Assembly: GCA_005408345.1 (NCBI GenBank)
Contig: SEMN01000172.1
Location: 746,501 to 810,500 of the forward strand
Length of the DNA: 64,000 bases
Source: Macquaria australasica
Taxonomy: Eukaryota; Chordata; Actinopteri; Centrarchiformes; Percichthyidae
Reading direction: 5' to 3'
Under the pieces are notes generated by a model. That model had not been told where the DNA came from. It saw only the letters and a program-made list of their open reading frames with translations, and ran no database searches. The translations under genes and the position numbers were made by a program. This document shows, piece after piece, positions 34,585 to 45,959 of the stretch. Position 1 is the first letter of the stretch; each line of letters begins with the position of its first letter.

Positions 34585-35659
34585 GTTGCCATATTAAGTT
34601 ATTTTGGATGCCGTTATTTTAATTTTAATTTAGTTTTTTAAGTGTAGTTTCAGTTTTCGCTCTAATATTCTTGTTGCCAGCATTTCCCTTTTTGTCAGAG
34701 TAAAACACAAAGCACATAAATGCATAATACAAACTTCATCTGCACAGCTGAGTCAGGTCCCTCTGTCAACACAAAACAGATGCACAGCGATGGTTTTGTA
34801 AATCAAACGTGTCCTCTTTAAGAAGCAAATGGCAAAGAAGCCAAATCTAAAAAATATTATAATTAATTAATCAGCAGAAGAAAACAACACAATCACAGAA
34901 AGTTCAGAGCTTCATGAAGACGGCATCAACTGAGGAGTTGACTGTAGAGGTCACACAAGGCCATGAAACTGAACCAGATAAATGAGTAATGTCTTCTGTC
35001 TCTCACAGTTATGAGTTATTACACGCTTCCAAATACAGAAAATCGATAAGGGAGAAACTTTTAAATGGACTCTTTTGATGAATTTATTATTTACTTTCAT
35101 TTCTCACTTTTCATTTTCACTTTAGTATCAAATGAAATGAGTTATTGAGTTTAAAGCCTTCAGCGTGACCCTGCTTTTTATTCTATTCACCATGTTTGTG
35201 GGTTTTAAACACAGTAAATTACATTAAGAAAAAGAGATTATAGTATTGTCTAAAACATCACTTTTACAGCAAAAAGCTTTTTAATCAAAGGTTAAGTAAT
35301 AACTCCAGGCTTCTTTGATCTAAGAGTCTAAAAATTTTGAAGAAAATTCAGTAAGGAGAAGAAAAAGACCGAAATGTTGACTTTTCCCTTTGGAGTTGAT
35401 ATTAAAGCGAGTAGAGGAGGACGATCTGACAAAAAGGGACACTGAGGGGGACTAGAACTATTTCTTGATGAAATTAGTTTTGAGCTTAAAGCAGAATATA
35501 AGGAGGGACTCTGCTGTCCTGCAGTAAAGCACAGGTCTGAAGCTTGTCTGTGATTCATTTAAAGTTAGAATCCTTAAGATTTTCATGAAATCAAACCCCC
35601 ATTTTTGATGTTATTTATGGTACGGTAATATTTTATTTTTTCGGCTATACCCATTCAGT

Positions 35660-36105
35660 GTGTTTACATTCAGTAACTACCTCTCTTCATGGTGGTTTTC
35701 AGTGTAAGTGCCAGGGTCCACTCATTGTTCATCTGTCCAGCTGCAACTTTACTGTTTTGGTTCACTCTCACCACTCTCATAGCGTCGTTTTCGGCCGCAG
35801 CAGGCAGCTGTTTTCAGAGAAGAAGCTCTAAAAAGCTACCGTCCACCACCTGCTCAGCAGTAAACAGTAGACAGACACAGTCAGAGACTAGCTGGTGAAC
35901 ATGGTGGAGTATTTAGCAGCTAAAGAGCAAGATATATGTCCAAGAATATTGGACTTACATTCATCAGGTGACACAAACACGACTCCAAATGAATGATCAT
36001 GTTGCTCTGTAACTGCTGGATGTGTAAATAAGCAACTGTTTGCTAACAAGTTCGCCATATCAACTCAAAAGGTGATATGTCAATGTTGTGTTCACAACTT
36101 GTTTC
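35660..36105 (+). repeat. Dispersed teleost repeat (ttaacagctaaagagc-type family)
   Basis: The order tacattcagtaactacctc, gtttt-tcggccgcagcaggc, agctggtgaacatggtggag, tttagcagctaaagagc, tggacttacattcatcagg, ctggatgtgtaaataagca, tttgctaac matches a common fish repeat as I remember it. Open frames inside are not supported as genes. Confidence 0.5.
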
Positions 36106-36729
36106 TGCTGTCAACTGTCAAATCAGTTATTGAAGGTTGTACAGAAAGGACAGAGCAAAGGCTGTAAACAGGTGAAACTTACAGTTACTGAAATGTTGCT
36201 GCAGTGCATACATACTTTTAGCTGTAATGAAGGTCAGGTGTGTGTGTGGGTTCCTCTTTTTCCTATCAGACTCGTTATGGCAAATGTGTTACTTCGCCTT
36301 ACTCTGCAGGCTCCGATGTAAAAAGAAGTTATATAATTGCCGGCAGTACGGCTGCATGAAGCCAAAACCAGCTCAGCACACTGAAACACATCCAAACACC
36401 CCCATCTGCAGCTGCCAGGCAGCAGTCCGTCAAACAGCGTAAATTATACAAAGTACTCCGAGTAATAAAACATGATCTAACTGCGGTGGAGGCGTTTTTG
36501 CTTTTATCCCACATTAGCTGCAGCAATACAATAATAAAATGAAGGAAAAAAGGTTTTCAGCAGCAGGAAGTGGTGGTTTAACAGCTCTAATAACAGGCAA
36601 CAGGAAAAAGGATCCAAATGCAGACACAGCTGGTTGAGTTATGTGTTTGTGTAATTCAAAAATCAATGAACAGGCTCATAGTCGTCAGAGGAGGCTGACA
36701 AATCTGAGGGGGCTGAGGCAGGTAAAGGG

Positions 36730-37228
36730 GTGGGCACACAGGACAAATACAGGGTTGATTATAGTTCTGTTTGGAGCATCACAGCTGGTGAGACAGAGTT
36801 GGAGTATGCTAACAGTCTGGTCCAGTTAATGTTGACAGGCGAGAGACAAGATCAGAGAGTTTTTACAGTTCCAACCCTCACCTGTGGTCATGAGCTTTGG
36901 GTAGTGACCGAAAGAATGAGATTGTGTATACAAGGGGCTGAAATGAGTTTCCTGCGTTGGGTGGCTGGGCTCACCCTTAGAGAGAGGGTAAGGAGCTCAG
37001 AGATCCGGAGGGAGCTCGGAGTAGAGGTGCTGCTTCTTCGGGCACGTCCAACTGGTAGGAGACCCCGGGCTTAGACCCATAACACGCTGGAGGGATTATA
37101 TATCTCATCTGGCCTGGGAACGCCTCGGGATCCCCCAGGAGGAGCTGGAAAGCATTGCTGGGGAGAGGGACGTCTGGACTACCCTGCTTAGCCTGCTTCC
37201 ACCGCGACCCGGCCCCGGATAAGAAGAA
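36730..37228 (+). pseudogene. Truncated Rex1/Babar-like LINE reverse transcriptase 3' end
   Basis: The frame from 36730 gives VPTLTCGHELWVVTERMRLC, then FLRWVAGLTLRERVRSSEIR and RELGVEVLLLRA. These are characteristic of the C-terminal part of the Rex1 family of fish non-LTR retrotransposons. After LLLRA the usual segment (roughly 25 residues around WFGHL) is missing and the text jumps to RARPTGRRPR, so there is an internal deletion near 37040. The frame then breaks, and a second frame encodes a WRDYISHLAWERLGIPQEEL-like end. The sequence stops at an ataagaagaagaaaatgg tail. 5' truncated, dead. Confidence 0.75.
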
Positions 37229-37262
37229 GAAAATGGATGAATGGATGGATAGATGGATAGAG
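37229..37262 (+). repeat. (ATGG)n tail of the LINE copy
   Basis: atggatgaatggatggatag repeats directly follow the retrotransposon fragment, as is usual for Rex1-type 3' ends. Confidence 0.85.
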
Positions 37263-38047
37263 GGAGTCCCAAAAAGATGACAGCATTAGATGTGTTGTAA
37301 AACAACCTAGAGTTTACATTCACCTGACAAGAGCATCTGGTGACCATGTGAACTATTCCTCCTGTCTGTAAGAAGCAAAAGCAGAAGGAGAAGGATTGAA
37401 GATGTTGTAGAGCAGCAACATCTCTCAGGATGGAGCGTCGGGGTAAAACAAAGCATGTGACTTTGTTGGTGTCTTTTAAAGCATCACCACGATCTTTATC
37501 TAACCTTAGCCAAACAGTCTTTGTGTCTAAAACAACCATTTAGTGTACCAGCGTCAACACCACACACCCTCCTTTCACTGAGAGGCTGATGAGGGAATAA
37601 GGAACGACGTGCAGGTCAGAGGTCACATGGCTGATGGGGGGAGCCGAGGTGAGCTAATTTGCTAATGAGCTGGACTACCGTGGCTGACCATGAATGCAAT
37701 GATGAATGAAAATTATGTTTGTCATCTTTTGACTACAACAGTATTGTGTTTTCTTTGCCTTTAGCTTCCTGCAAGGTTAAGCACAGTTGGTGGAAGTCTT
37801 GGGCTGGACAACCCTATTAAACTAAATATACAACGTAATCTATTAGAGACCCTATTCAGGACCTGAGTTGGATGGGGTCTCTAATTGATTGTCTTTGTTT
37901 TATAAAAGAAGAAGAAGAGAGAGAGAGAGCGAGCGTCCCCAGCCAGAATGGAGACTGCTGCAGGTGTCACCATGACAGGTGGAAGTCCAGTAATACCTCA
38001 GAGATGGTGCTGGTGCAGGACGTTTAATCCTGAATGCTGGAGGAGAA

Positions 38048-38050
<3 letters not shown>

Positions 38051-38091
<41 letters not shown>
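38051..38091 (+). repeat. (GT)n microsatellite
   Basis: About 20 uninterrupted GT units. Confidence 0.97.
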
Positions 38092-38093
<2 letters not shown>

Positions 38094-38578
38094 CATGTAC
38101 ATGATATGTGTGTGTGGGCGCGCTCAATCCTGCCCTTGATTAAATTCTTTTTCTTGAGTTGTAGTTCTTTTGTTACACACACATGCACAACAGCAGCAGT
38201 CAGAGTGATGGATAGACGCCGTGTTGGCTCGCACAACAATCGCTGGACTGAATAAAAGGATCTAAACTGGACCGCCGGCTCGCGTGTGCTGGATCTGACT
38301 ATTGACTGCAATCCTGCATGAATGGGAAAATGAAATAACAATAAGAGTGAGCGACGGGAAGCGGCGGTGAGGGAGGAACGTTACAGCTCCGTTCTGGCAG
38401 ACATGGAGGGAGCTCATATCACAACGCTTCTAAAAATAGAAAGTCAGAGAGAGAGTGAGACACTGCCGGGCAGGAAACCAGACCGCAAGAGGAGATCACA
38501 TCTACTGACTTAAGAGACGAAAAGGGACTTAGATCAGCTCATTCTGAGGTCCTCCATGGGCTCTAATGAATGTGAGGT

Positions 38579-38579
38579 C

Positions 38580-38611
<32 letters not shown>
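38579..38611 (+). repeat. (CA)n microsatellite, left edge of a split repeat
   Basis: Sixteen CA units followed by tttgatgtttccatcacttt, the left part of a dispersed repeat that resumes after the MITE at 38701-39268. Confidence 0.95.
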
Positions 38612-38612
<1 letters not shown>

Positions 38613-38700
38613 TTGATGTTTCCATCACTTTAGAGGACATTACATTGACTTACATTCATTTCCTGGAGACTTCCCCTAACCCTAACTTAAACCAATGCTG
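38612..38700 (+). repeat. Left half of a dispersed fish repeat
   Basis: gatgtttccatcactttaga and tgacttacattcatttcctg, ending cctaaccctaacttaaacca. In other fish copies, as I recall them, this text runs on directly into gtcttcagcctaaaattt and ttatggggacttgtg, which here appear only after 39269. Confidence 0.5.
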
Positions 38701-39268
38701 TGTCTCAAATCGCGTACTTCCGTACTTATACTTAGTATTTTGAGTGCATAAGTGCCTTCTCACTGGTAAGTATGGCAAAATGCAGTGTACTATGAGTACC
38801 CAGATGATGTACTCATAATGGTCAGAAAGTTGAGTGTGGAACTTCTGGACACTTCTCACCCTCAACAGTCGCCATCTTGGCCACGTAGCGGAAGGGGAGG
38901 GACCACCAACGTATGAAAATGGCGGCTGCGGTTGCGATTGTTACGGCTAAAAGTAAAAGCACGTTCATTTTTCATTCATTTTTAATATAACTGAATTGAA
39001 GTCAAGTGAGCAAACAAGCTGGCAGATATTTCGACGTGCGGCAGTCGTGGTAAATGTTGGTGATAATGCTCCACCTGGTTGCAATCCACCATTAAAAAGA
39101 AGAAGAAGGTCAAAAGTTGCGATCGTCATTTTCGGTAAGCGCACAACAGCAGTATTCAATTTGGGACGACACTACCCTGTCAAAATTAACACACTACACA
39201 AGTCAGTACATAGTGTACACAGTATACTGCATGTAAGTGTACTAACAGAAGTACGCGATTTGAGACTT
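38701..39268. mobile_element. MITE with 19-bp terminal inverted repeats
   Basis: The left terminus gtctcaaatcgcgtacttc (38702-38720) is exactly reverse-complemented at 39248-39266 (gaagtacgcgatttgagac). The interior has agtatgg/tagtgtac-type subterminal repeats and a gtcgccatcttgg segment. There is no transposase. It resembles hAT-derived MITEs of fish; the target-site duplication could not be fixed by eye. Confidence 0.75.
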
Positions 39269-39398
39269 CATAAGTCTTCAGCCTATAATTTAACAATTAT
39301 GTTATGGGGACTTGTGTTTTGTCCCCAAAAGGAAGGCAAGTCCCCAAAATGTGACTGTGTAAACACATTTATGCCCCCACAGCATGAGTAATAAATGT

Positions 39399-39399
<1 letters not shown>
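39269..39399 (+). repeat. Right half of the split dispersed repeat
   Basis: gtcttcagcctataatttaa, ttatggggacttgtgttttg, gtccccaaaaggaaggcaag and tgtgactgtgtaaacacatt lead into a (CA)n tract, the expected continuation of 38612-38700. Confidence 0.5.

Positions 39400-39436
<37 letters not shown>
39400..39436 (+). repeat. (CA)n microsatellite, right edge of the split repeat
   Basis: Eighteen CA units. Confidence 0.97.
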
Positions 39437-39438
<2 letters not shown>

Positions 39439-39595
39439 CTACACAGTATACTGTACTGTGCATGTACTGTGTGTGTACTTGTAGCTCGTTTTCACGGCTC
39501 TCTGCCTCTCGCCCCTGCGGCACATTACAAACGGGCCTGAGGGACTTAAGGGGAGTGAGGTCTCCCCAGGTAATCCTACCTGTCATCCCCCTTCA

Positions 39596-39619
39596 CCACA
39601 CACACACACACACACAGAG
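39596..39619 (+). repeat. (CA)n microsatellite
   Basis: About 11 units; further short CA runs follow to about 39670. Confidence 0.9.
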
Positions 39620-39778
39620 TCACGACAGGGTAACAGACTCAGAGGGAATATATACAAACACACACACAACAACTACAAAGGACAAATACACACATATGAA
39701 AGTGCAAACACACATGGTCACATGTCAACACTTGTGAGCCTTGTTAGTGACGTATTCACTGTATGAGAGGATGTACAG

Positions 39779-40250
39779 CAGGGATACTCAACTTGTTTTG
39801 CCCGGGGGCCACTTTTGCAAAATAACAGGCGGCCAGGGGCCAGTTATTTATTTTTATTTATCAGTTATATTTATCAGATATCTTGCGGTGCTACCAGACA
39901 GGAACGCTGCACTGAAGCCAGCATGTTTTGACTCGTGATGGCGCCTGATATTAGCAACCTGCATACAGTAGTTAAATTACTAAATTAAATTAAACACAGA
40001 GGTTTGGTGTGAGGTGTCTATTTTTCTTTGACGTTTGCCGTCCTCACTCATCTTTGCCAAGAGGCAAATCCAGTTTCATGTTTGCCCTCAGGAATTTCTG
40101 CCAGGCAGACAGCCCTGAGGACGAACTTCTCCCAGGTCAGGTGTACATGAACTTTTTGCAGAAATCAAGTGTCACCACTTGCACGGCACAGATCGCCGAC
40201 AGGCTAATATGCAAGTTCAACAGTAAAGGAACATTATTCAACATTTACTA
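39779..40250 (+). mobile_element. hAT-type element, 5' end fragment
   Basis: The left end cagggatactcaacttgttt followed by tgcccgggggccact resembles the caggggt.ctcaac..ttt termini of hAT/Charlie DNA transposons. I did not find a matching inverted end nearby, so only the left side is supported and the right limit is arbitrary. An 80-codon open frame at 40009-40251 shows no transposase motif. Confidence 0.45.
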
Positions 40251-40654
40251 ATTGGTATAAACAACAAATTCCCAGTATGAATACATTGAATCATGTTTAA
40301 CTGTTCTGTATTACATCGGACAACAAAAAGTTCAACAACTCATTCTGTTCATTTTTAATAGTTTTCTTGATTTAGATTAAACTATTCTGCAATCCTACAA
40401 TAAAACAGCAAAAATAAGGATACATGAGCTTCACAAGTTATCAGAAGAAGTCTTCAAAGTACGTTTTTTGTCAGACTGACAACAACAAAGTTATCAACCT
40501 CAATTAATTGAAATTAATTTAAAGGAAGCAAATCATCAAATCTGAGAAGCTGCAGCCACTGTCTTCATGTCTTACTGGATCGATCGGCTGACTCCTTAAT
40601 CAACTAATTGTTCTGGCATTTGCAACAAATGGGAACGCTCACAGTAAAGTCAGT

Positions 40655-40664
40655 CACACACACA

Positions 40665-40703
<39 letters not shown>
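40655..40703 (+). repeat. (CA)n microsatellite
   Basis: About 24 CA units with one GA interruption. Confidence 0.96.
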
Positions 40704-40705
<2 letters not shown>

Positions 40706-41034
40706 TACTGGCATTTTTTGCTGCAGCAATATAAAAAAGACTGCTTAAAGAACAACATGTGGACCCAGCTGCTGCATCCACTCCTTTCAAGAGTATGTTA
40801 GTTTCTCTCTGTTCTGGCAACGAGTCCACAGAGGAAACCCTCCCTCGTCTTTCTTTAATGCAGCTCCGACTTCTCCGGAGACACAAACACAGGAGGAAAA
40901 AAAAATGGGTTACTTTTTCTCTTAACTTCAACAATTCATTATTTACCAGACGGAGGGGGGAGGAAATGAGACTGTGTGCATGGATGACTTGTTCTCCTCT
41001 CTGCTGCACCTCGTCCCTAATGCTCCTACTGACT

Positions 41035-41037
<3 letters not shown>

Positions 41038-41071
<34 letters not shown>
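41038..41071 (+). repeat. (CA)n microsatellite
   Basis: Seventeen CA units, just upstream of the 24-bp minisatellite. Confidence 0.96.
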
Positions 41072-41073
<2 letters not shown>

Positions 41074-41106
41074 ATGTGTGTGTCAAGTTAATGTATACAC
41101 ACATGA

Positions 41107-41191
41107 GCACAAAGACTCTTCCCTATGGGCGCACAAAGACTCTTCCCTATGGGCGCACAAAGACTCTTCCCTATGGGCGCACACAGACTCT
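41107..41191 (+). repeat. 24-bp minisatellite, 3.5 copies
   Basis: Unit gcacaaagactcttccctat followed by gggc at 41107-41130, 41131-41154 and 41155-41178, identical, then a partial diverged copy (gcacacagactct). The unit is a multiple of three, so an octapeptide repeat appears in translation, but no gene is supported. Confidence 0.95.
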
Positions 41192-41848
41192 GATACGCTC
41201 GAAAGCTCACAGCAGCACTTACACAGGTACTGTAGTGTATACAGTATGTACTGAGGCTGCACCTGCATTTTCCAGTTTGAAATCTGATTCATGACTTCAG
41301 TCCAGTGATTGAATGATTTTCTTACTTTAGAGATATTAATATTGAATTATTGAAGTCTTTTGTTGTGTAAATTGTGAGATTACTACAGTGCTGACTTTCA
41401 GCTTTAATTCGAGGGTGTTTACATCCATATTGGGTGAACAGTGTAGGACGTTGAAACTCTTTTAATATAACAAACTAAAAGGAGAATCTGTCAGCCAGTA
41501 CAGACTGTCAGTCAGATTGTGTCTTTGCCCCTCTGAGGTGGAGATGTGAGAAAAGTAAAAGAATTGGCAGGGATCAAATGATTTGATTTGGCTTTTATTC
41601 TTCAAGGTCAAGGCTGGTTTGTCTTCCTTTGATTCCTTTCAAGTCTACAAGTGATTTTACAAAACTCTACCTTATGACAAAGCAGCTGAATATCTTTAGA
41701 TGCTCCTTTGCTCTGTTTGTTGTATCATGTTGCTGCTTGTGCTTTGTGCTATTAGTTGAAAATCTGTACCTTTTTTTAATTTACATATTGCTGTTTATAC
41801 CTGTATGTAGTTTAGCCACACTGGCAGCATGGATCTCTGTAACATTAG

Positions 41849-42195
41849 TCTGTCCAACACTTTGGTTTAGACTGAAATATCTTAACTATAAGATGGATTC
41901 CTGTGCAATTTTGTAAAGACATTCATGATTCCCAGAGGATGAATCCTAATAACTTTGGTGATCCTCTGACTTTTCATCTAGTGTCACCAACAGGTCAAAA
42001 TTTCCACTTCAATTCATGACAGGGTACCTCCACAACTAATGCCCAAATTCTTGTCAGCTGTACTCATGTTTACATGATAACATAAGCAAAAGCACTGTAG
42101 ATTTAAACATTTGAACAAGTTAATTTAAATGGTAATGCTAGGGGTTAGCACAGAGCATGCTATCACCCTAACGTTAGCATGCTAGCACACCATGT
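41849..42195 (+). repeat. Dispersed repeat (cccagaggatgaatcc ... ttagcatgctag family), plus copy
   Basis: caacactttggtttagactg, attcatgattcccagaggat, ctttggtgatcctctgactt, ttcatctagtgtcaccaaca then gttagcatgctagcac. This order defines one of the most abundant perciform repeats I know by sight. Reverse copies lie at 51640-51930 and, as a fragment, at 62040-62090. Confidence 0.65.
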
Positions 42196-42470
42196 ACATT
42201 AGCGGACGATATCGGCTTATCACAGATATTAGTATCGGCACATATGTTGGCCGATAAGTAACAAGTACAGAAATGCAAAAAAAAAATGTCTGAAGTAATT
42301 TAGAAAGTGTTGTGATTTCATCGTTTTTCAACTGTAAAATGTAAAACTAAGACTAAATTGAAGGGTTTATTTTCAAAAATGTTTGTTTACATTCTGTGCT
42401 AATGTCGGACAATATCGGATTTCTTCTTTGTATCAGTCCCAAAAATCCAGTAACAGCCCTGCGAACGTTA
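42196..42470. repeat. Dispersed ccgatatcgg-type repeat
   Basis: cggacgatatcggcttatca, gatattagtatcggcac and tgttggccgataagta at the left, and aatgtcggacaatatcggat at the right, mark a repeat of the same type as 6836-6927. Boundaries approximate. Confidence 0.4.
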
Positions 42471-43427
42471 ACTTGGATCATCTTTACGTTGGACTTACTG
42501 TAGCATGTTTGTCTGTTAGCATGCTTTGTTAGCCTTCGACTCAAAGCACATCTCAACTTAAGGATCAGACAAAGTTCCGCTTCGACCGATGAAGGTTGAG
42601 CCTGACAAGTCTGTGATGTCCTATAATGGCCACCGTATAGAGGACAAAGCCTTTTGATTTATTTTGACTTATCAGGACAAACTCTGAATTTGCTAAATGA
42701 TCTCTACATTGTCCTCCATCCAACAAGTTTGTCTTTTGGTGTGTAATTAGAGCTGCAGCCTCCTACACGTGTGGCTATAAACATTTGGTCCCATTTATTG
42801 TATTGTGGTCGGGGGAATTGCCTAAAATCGCACATTTGCACATCTGACTGCAGTGATGAGCAGGTGATGGCAGACGAGAACAGGCTTAAGTCACTAATTA
42901 CTATGATCATGTGAGAAGTGTGTTAATTGTTTTCAGAGCTTGCGGACATCCTGCTCTGTAAGCTAAGATTTCACCTGCAGCTTTTGTTCAGCCTTCTTTT
43001 ACGATAAGCCAGTTAGCCCGCGGTTACGTTTCACAGTTGGTATTTTTAGCCCTGGAAAGTTGGGACCAACCCTGCGGCCAAACAAGGCCTTAGCCTACTT
43101 TAGCTTGTAGCACGGTGAAGTGATAGCCATGGACTACATGACCCTCAGGCCTTGGATTAATATAGAACATCCCAGAATGCCTTTAGCCTGGGGCTGAGTG
43201 TAATAACAAAAGTTGCTGAACCAAATCTGAAACATCTATTTTGATTTTCTTTTGTTTTTTTGTCATTGTGCAAGAAAATATCAACGCTACCGCGAGCCAA
43301 CATTATCTGTCTGTTAGCACAACGTAATTGGTCAGAATGAATACACTTGAAATGCTATAAATGAGAAAGAGACACTGGTGGAAGAATGAGAGTCGGCTGT
43401 AGCCCGAGAGCACACAGATGGCCCCTG

Positions 43428-43444
43428 TGTGTGTGTGTGTGTGT
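43428..43444 (+). repeat. (GT)n short tract
   Basis: Eight to nine GT units. Confidence 0.85.
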
Positions 43445-45714
43445 TTATATGAGAAGTCATGAAATATATTTTACATTGCGTGACGAACAGAAACAGCTCG
43501 TGTGTTTTGGTACGTGATGCAGATGATGTTTTTTTTTTTTTTAAGAGCACACATCTGCAGCTTGGATGACCTAAAGATCTCAGATTCTCTCTCTGTTGTT
43601 TTAATCCCAGATGTAAAGAGACAAAGATGTGATGATTCCCTCCCTCCACTCCCAAAACACACTCCCTGGCTTTGTGCTACACAGCAACATGTATAGTTAA
43701 CAGCAAGTAGTAACAGCAGAGCTTCCACCACGCTGTCTGGCGGTCAATAATTACTGACTTTTCAAAATGTCAGAAATAGAAATCTCCAACAGAAAGCCTC
43801 TGACGTGCTCCAGAGGTGCTGTCCTGTAGCACATCCTGTCCTCTGACCTTTAAAAATAACTGTAAGGGCAAAATTTCTCTTTTCCTTTCTTACTAGATAT
43901 GTTTAGTGTAATTAAATTTCTCTCTTTATGTCCCATATATATATATATTTAGTGTGATAACTTGTTTTTTCCTGTTAATCAGTCTTAATTCTGTACACTC
44001 AGACAATTTCTGTTTTAGGTCATCTCTGTTTTAGGTACATTGGTATCTTGGTTGGTTACAGCGGGAGGACAGATTGTTTGTAATCAGGGGAAATGACAGC
44101 TGCAGTCTGGGGAACAGTCTGCCTGGGTTTCCAGCCTTGGGCAGGAAACTTAGCTGGAGACAGACTATCTTTGTTAGGGGTGATTCTGTACTCTGATATG
44201 TCTGTCTGTGTATTGTGAGGTTATAAGTATGTGACAGCATCTTTCCTTCTTGGTCAGACGCTTCATATGCATTTTGGTGTATGATCTCTGTCCTTCAGCT
44301 GAATTGGATTGACTCTGTGGGCTCGCCTGCACCCCGCTTTCATTTACTTTTTTTAAAATCCTTATTTACCATTTCATCTGATTGTTTCATTCTTTTCTTA
44401 ATTAAATATACAAAAGACAACGGCTTGTTGAATCTTCATTTTATTTGCTCACTTCTTCAAAAGGAAATACACAATTTCCACCACAATAACCATCTTCTGC
44501 TCGACTGGCTTTTTGCTAACATGCTGAAAAAAAGCAGAGAAATCCAAAGAGGAAGAAGATCTTCTGCACACATAGATCGTGGGGAAAAAACAATTAAAGA
44601 AGATCAATAAAGCCGCTATTTCCTCCATTAGAGTGCACAAGTCTCACAGACCTAAATCTGGGCCTAATAAATGTAAACTGCCTGGATGTGAGTGCAGGGA
44701 AAGAGCTTTTTCACAGGAAGGGGGTGAAAGCAGAAACAACTTCCTCTCAGCGATCAGTTAATCATCGTGTTAACTCTGTTCTGCTGCGAGTGGACGGGAT
44801 GAGGGGGGAGCGTCTGGGAAGCGGCGCCCTGAGCGAGCTGCTGGTCAACAGCCTGTTATGAAGAGCTTCTGACAACTCTGCTGGCTGCCCGCTCATTACA
44901 ACATCATCATCCTCATCATCATCAGCTGCGTGTGAGAGTGAGCATGTGCACACAGATGCACAAAAACAGAGTCAGATCTTTCAAGTAACTGTAGTAACAT
45001 CACAAAGGAAAAATACTCCTGTATTCAACCTTTAACTTGATGAAGATAATGAGAAAATCACAAACACTTGTTTAAAACAAACTCTGAGGTTTCTGGTTTG
45101 TTTTATTTCTCTATCTTTCGTCTCCATCTGCTGAAAAATTTATAATGTATTTTATCTCCATTTTCGTGGATATATTCCTGCTTTGAGATCAGTTTAAAAG
45201 GACTAGATTTTTCGCTACAGTTTGAGAAAATGATCTAAAACAGCTTAGATAACAGTCAAAAATGGGTGTTGTTGAGTAACAGCTATAATTCTGAGCTTCT
45301 GTCATGTTTAATGTAAAATCTGAAACTGAAAAGAAAAATATAAACACAACGTCAGACTGAGTGAAACGAAATGGCAAATCTGCTGTTTTACTTTTTTACT
45401 CTAAATTCAACATTTATCGCTGGCCAAGACATTCATTATTCTTCACTGTCTCCTTAAAATTTTTAATCACCAATTTTGTGGACTTCAGATGAGCTTAACG
45501 ATTGAATTTTTCTCTAAAGGTTTAAAAAAAAAAACATGTCTGAAATTACGTAGACAACATCAAAAACTGTCCTCGAGCTGAAACAAGGTCGTTTTTTCTA
45601 ATATCCTGAAAAGTTTACGCTTATTGTACTTACAAACTTTCTGCCTGACAGCCATAAATTTATGATCTCATCTCCTGTTTTGACTGTAACATCTGTATCT
45701 GCACAGTAACCAAC

Positions 45715-45815
45715 TCAAGTAACATAAAAGTAAAATACTCCAGTAAAGTACCCGAGCCTCTACACTGTATTAAAGTACAGAACTTGAATAAATGCACTCA
45801 GTTGCTGTTCACCTC
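45715..45815 (+). repeat. Dispersed repeat (aagtaaaagtact family), right end
   Basis: actccagtaaagtacccgag, gtattaaagtacagaacttg, aataaatgcactcagttgct then gttcacctctgc is the usual right end of this element (gtacttgagtaaatgtactt... ccaccactgc). Confidence 0.6.
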
Positions 45816-45935
45816 TGCACACACAAAAATACTTTTCTTACTTTTATCTTTCTCTTCCTGTCAGCTTGCTTTAAAAAAATATGCCCTTAGCAGTCACTGT
45901 ATACACACTTTACTGAGGTGAGACAACACTCAGCC

Positions 45936-45959
45936 TCACACACACACACACACACACAC
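45936..45959 (+). repeat. (CA)n microsatellite
   Basis: Twelve CA units. Confidence 0.93.

Noticed and set aside
37105..37539. 144-codon minus-strand frame
   Set aside because: Antisense to the Rex1-like LINE fragment and its ATGG tail; no domain.
43840..44345. Possible LTR-like block with a TATA-like ggttataagtatg
   Set aside because: No inverted TG/CA ends or target duplication could be found; insufficient to call.
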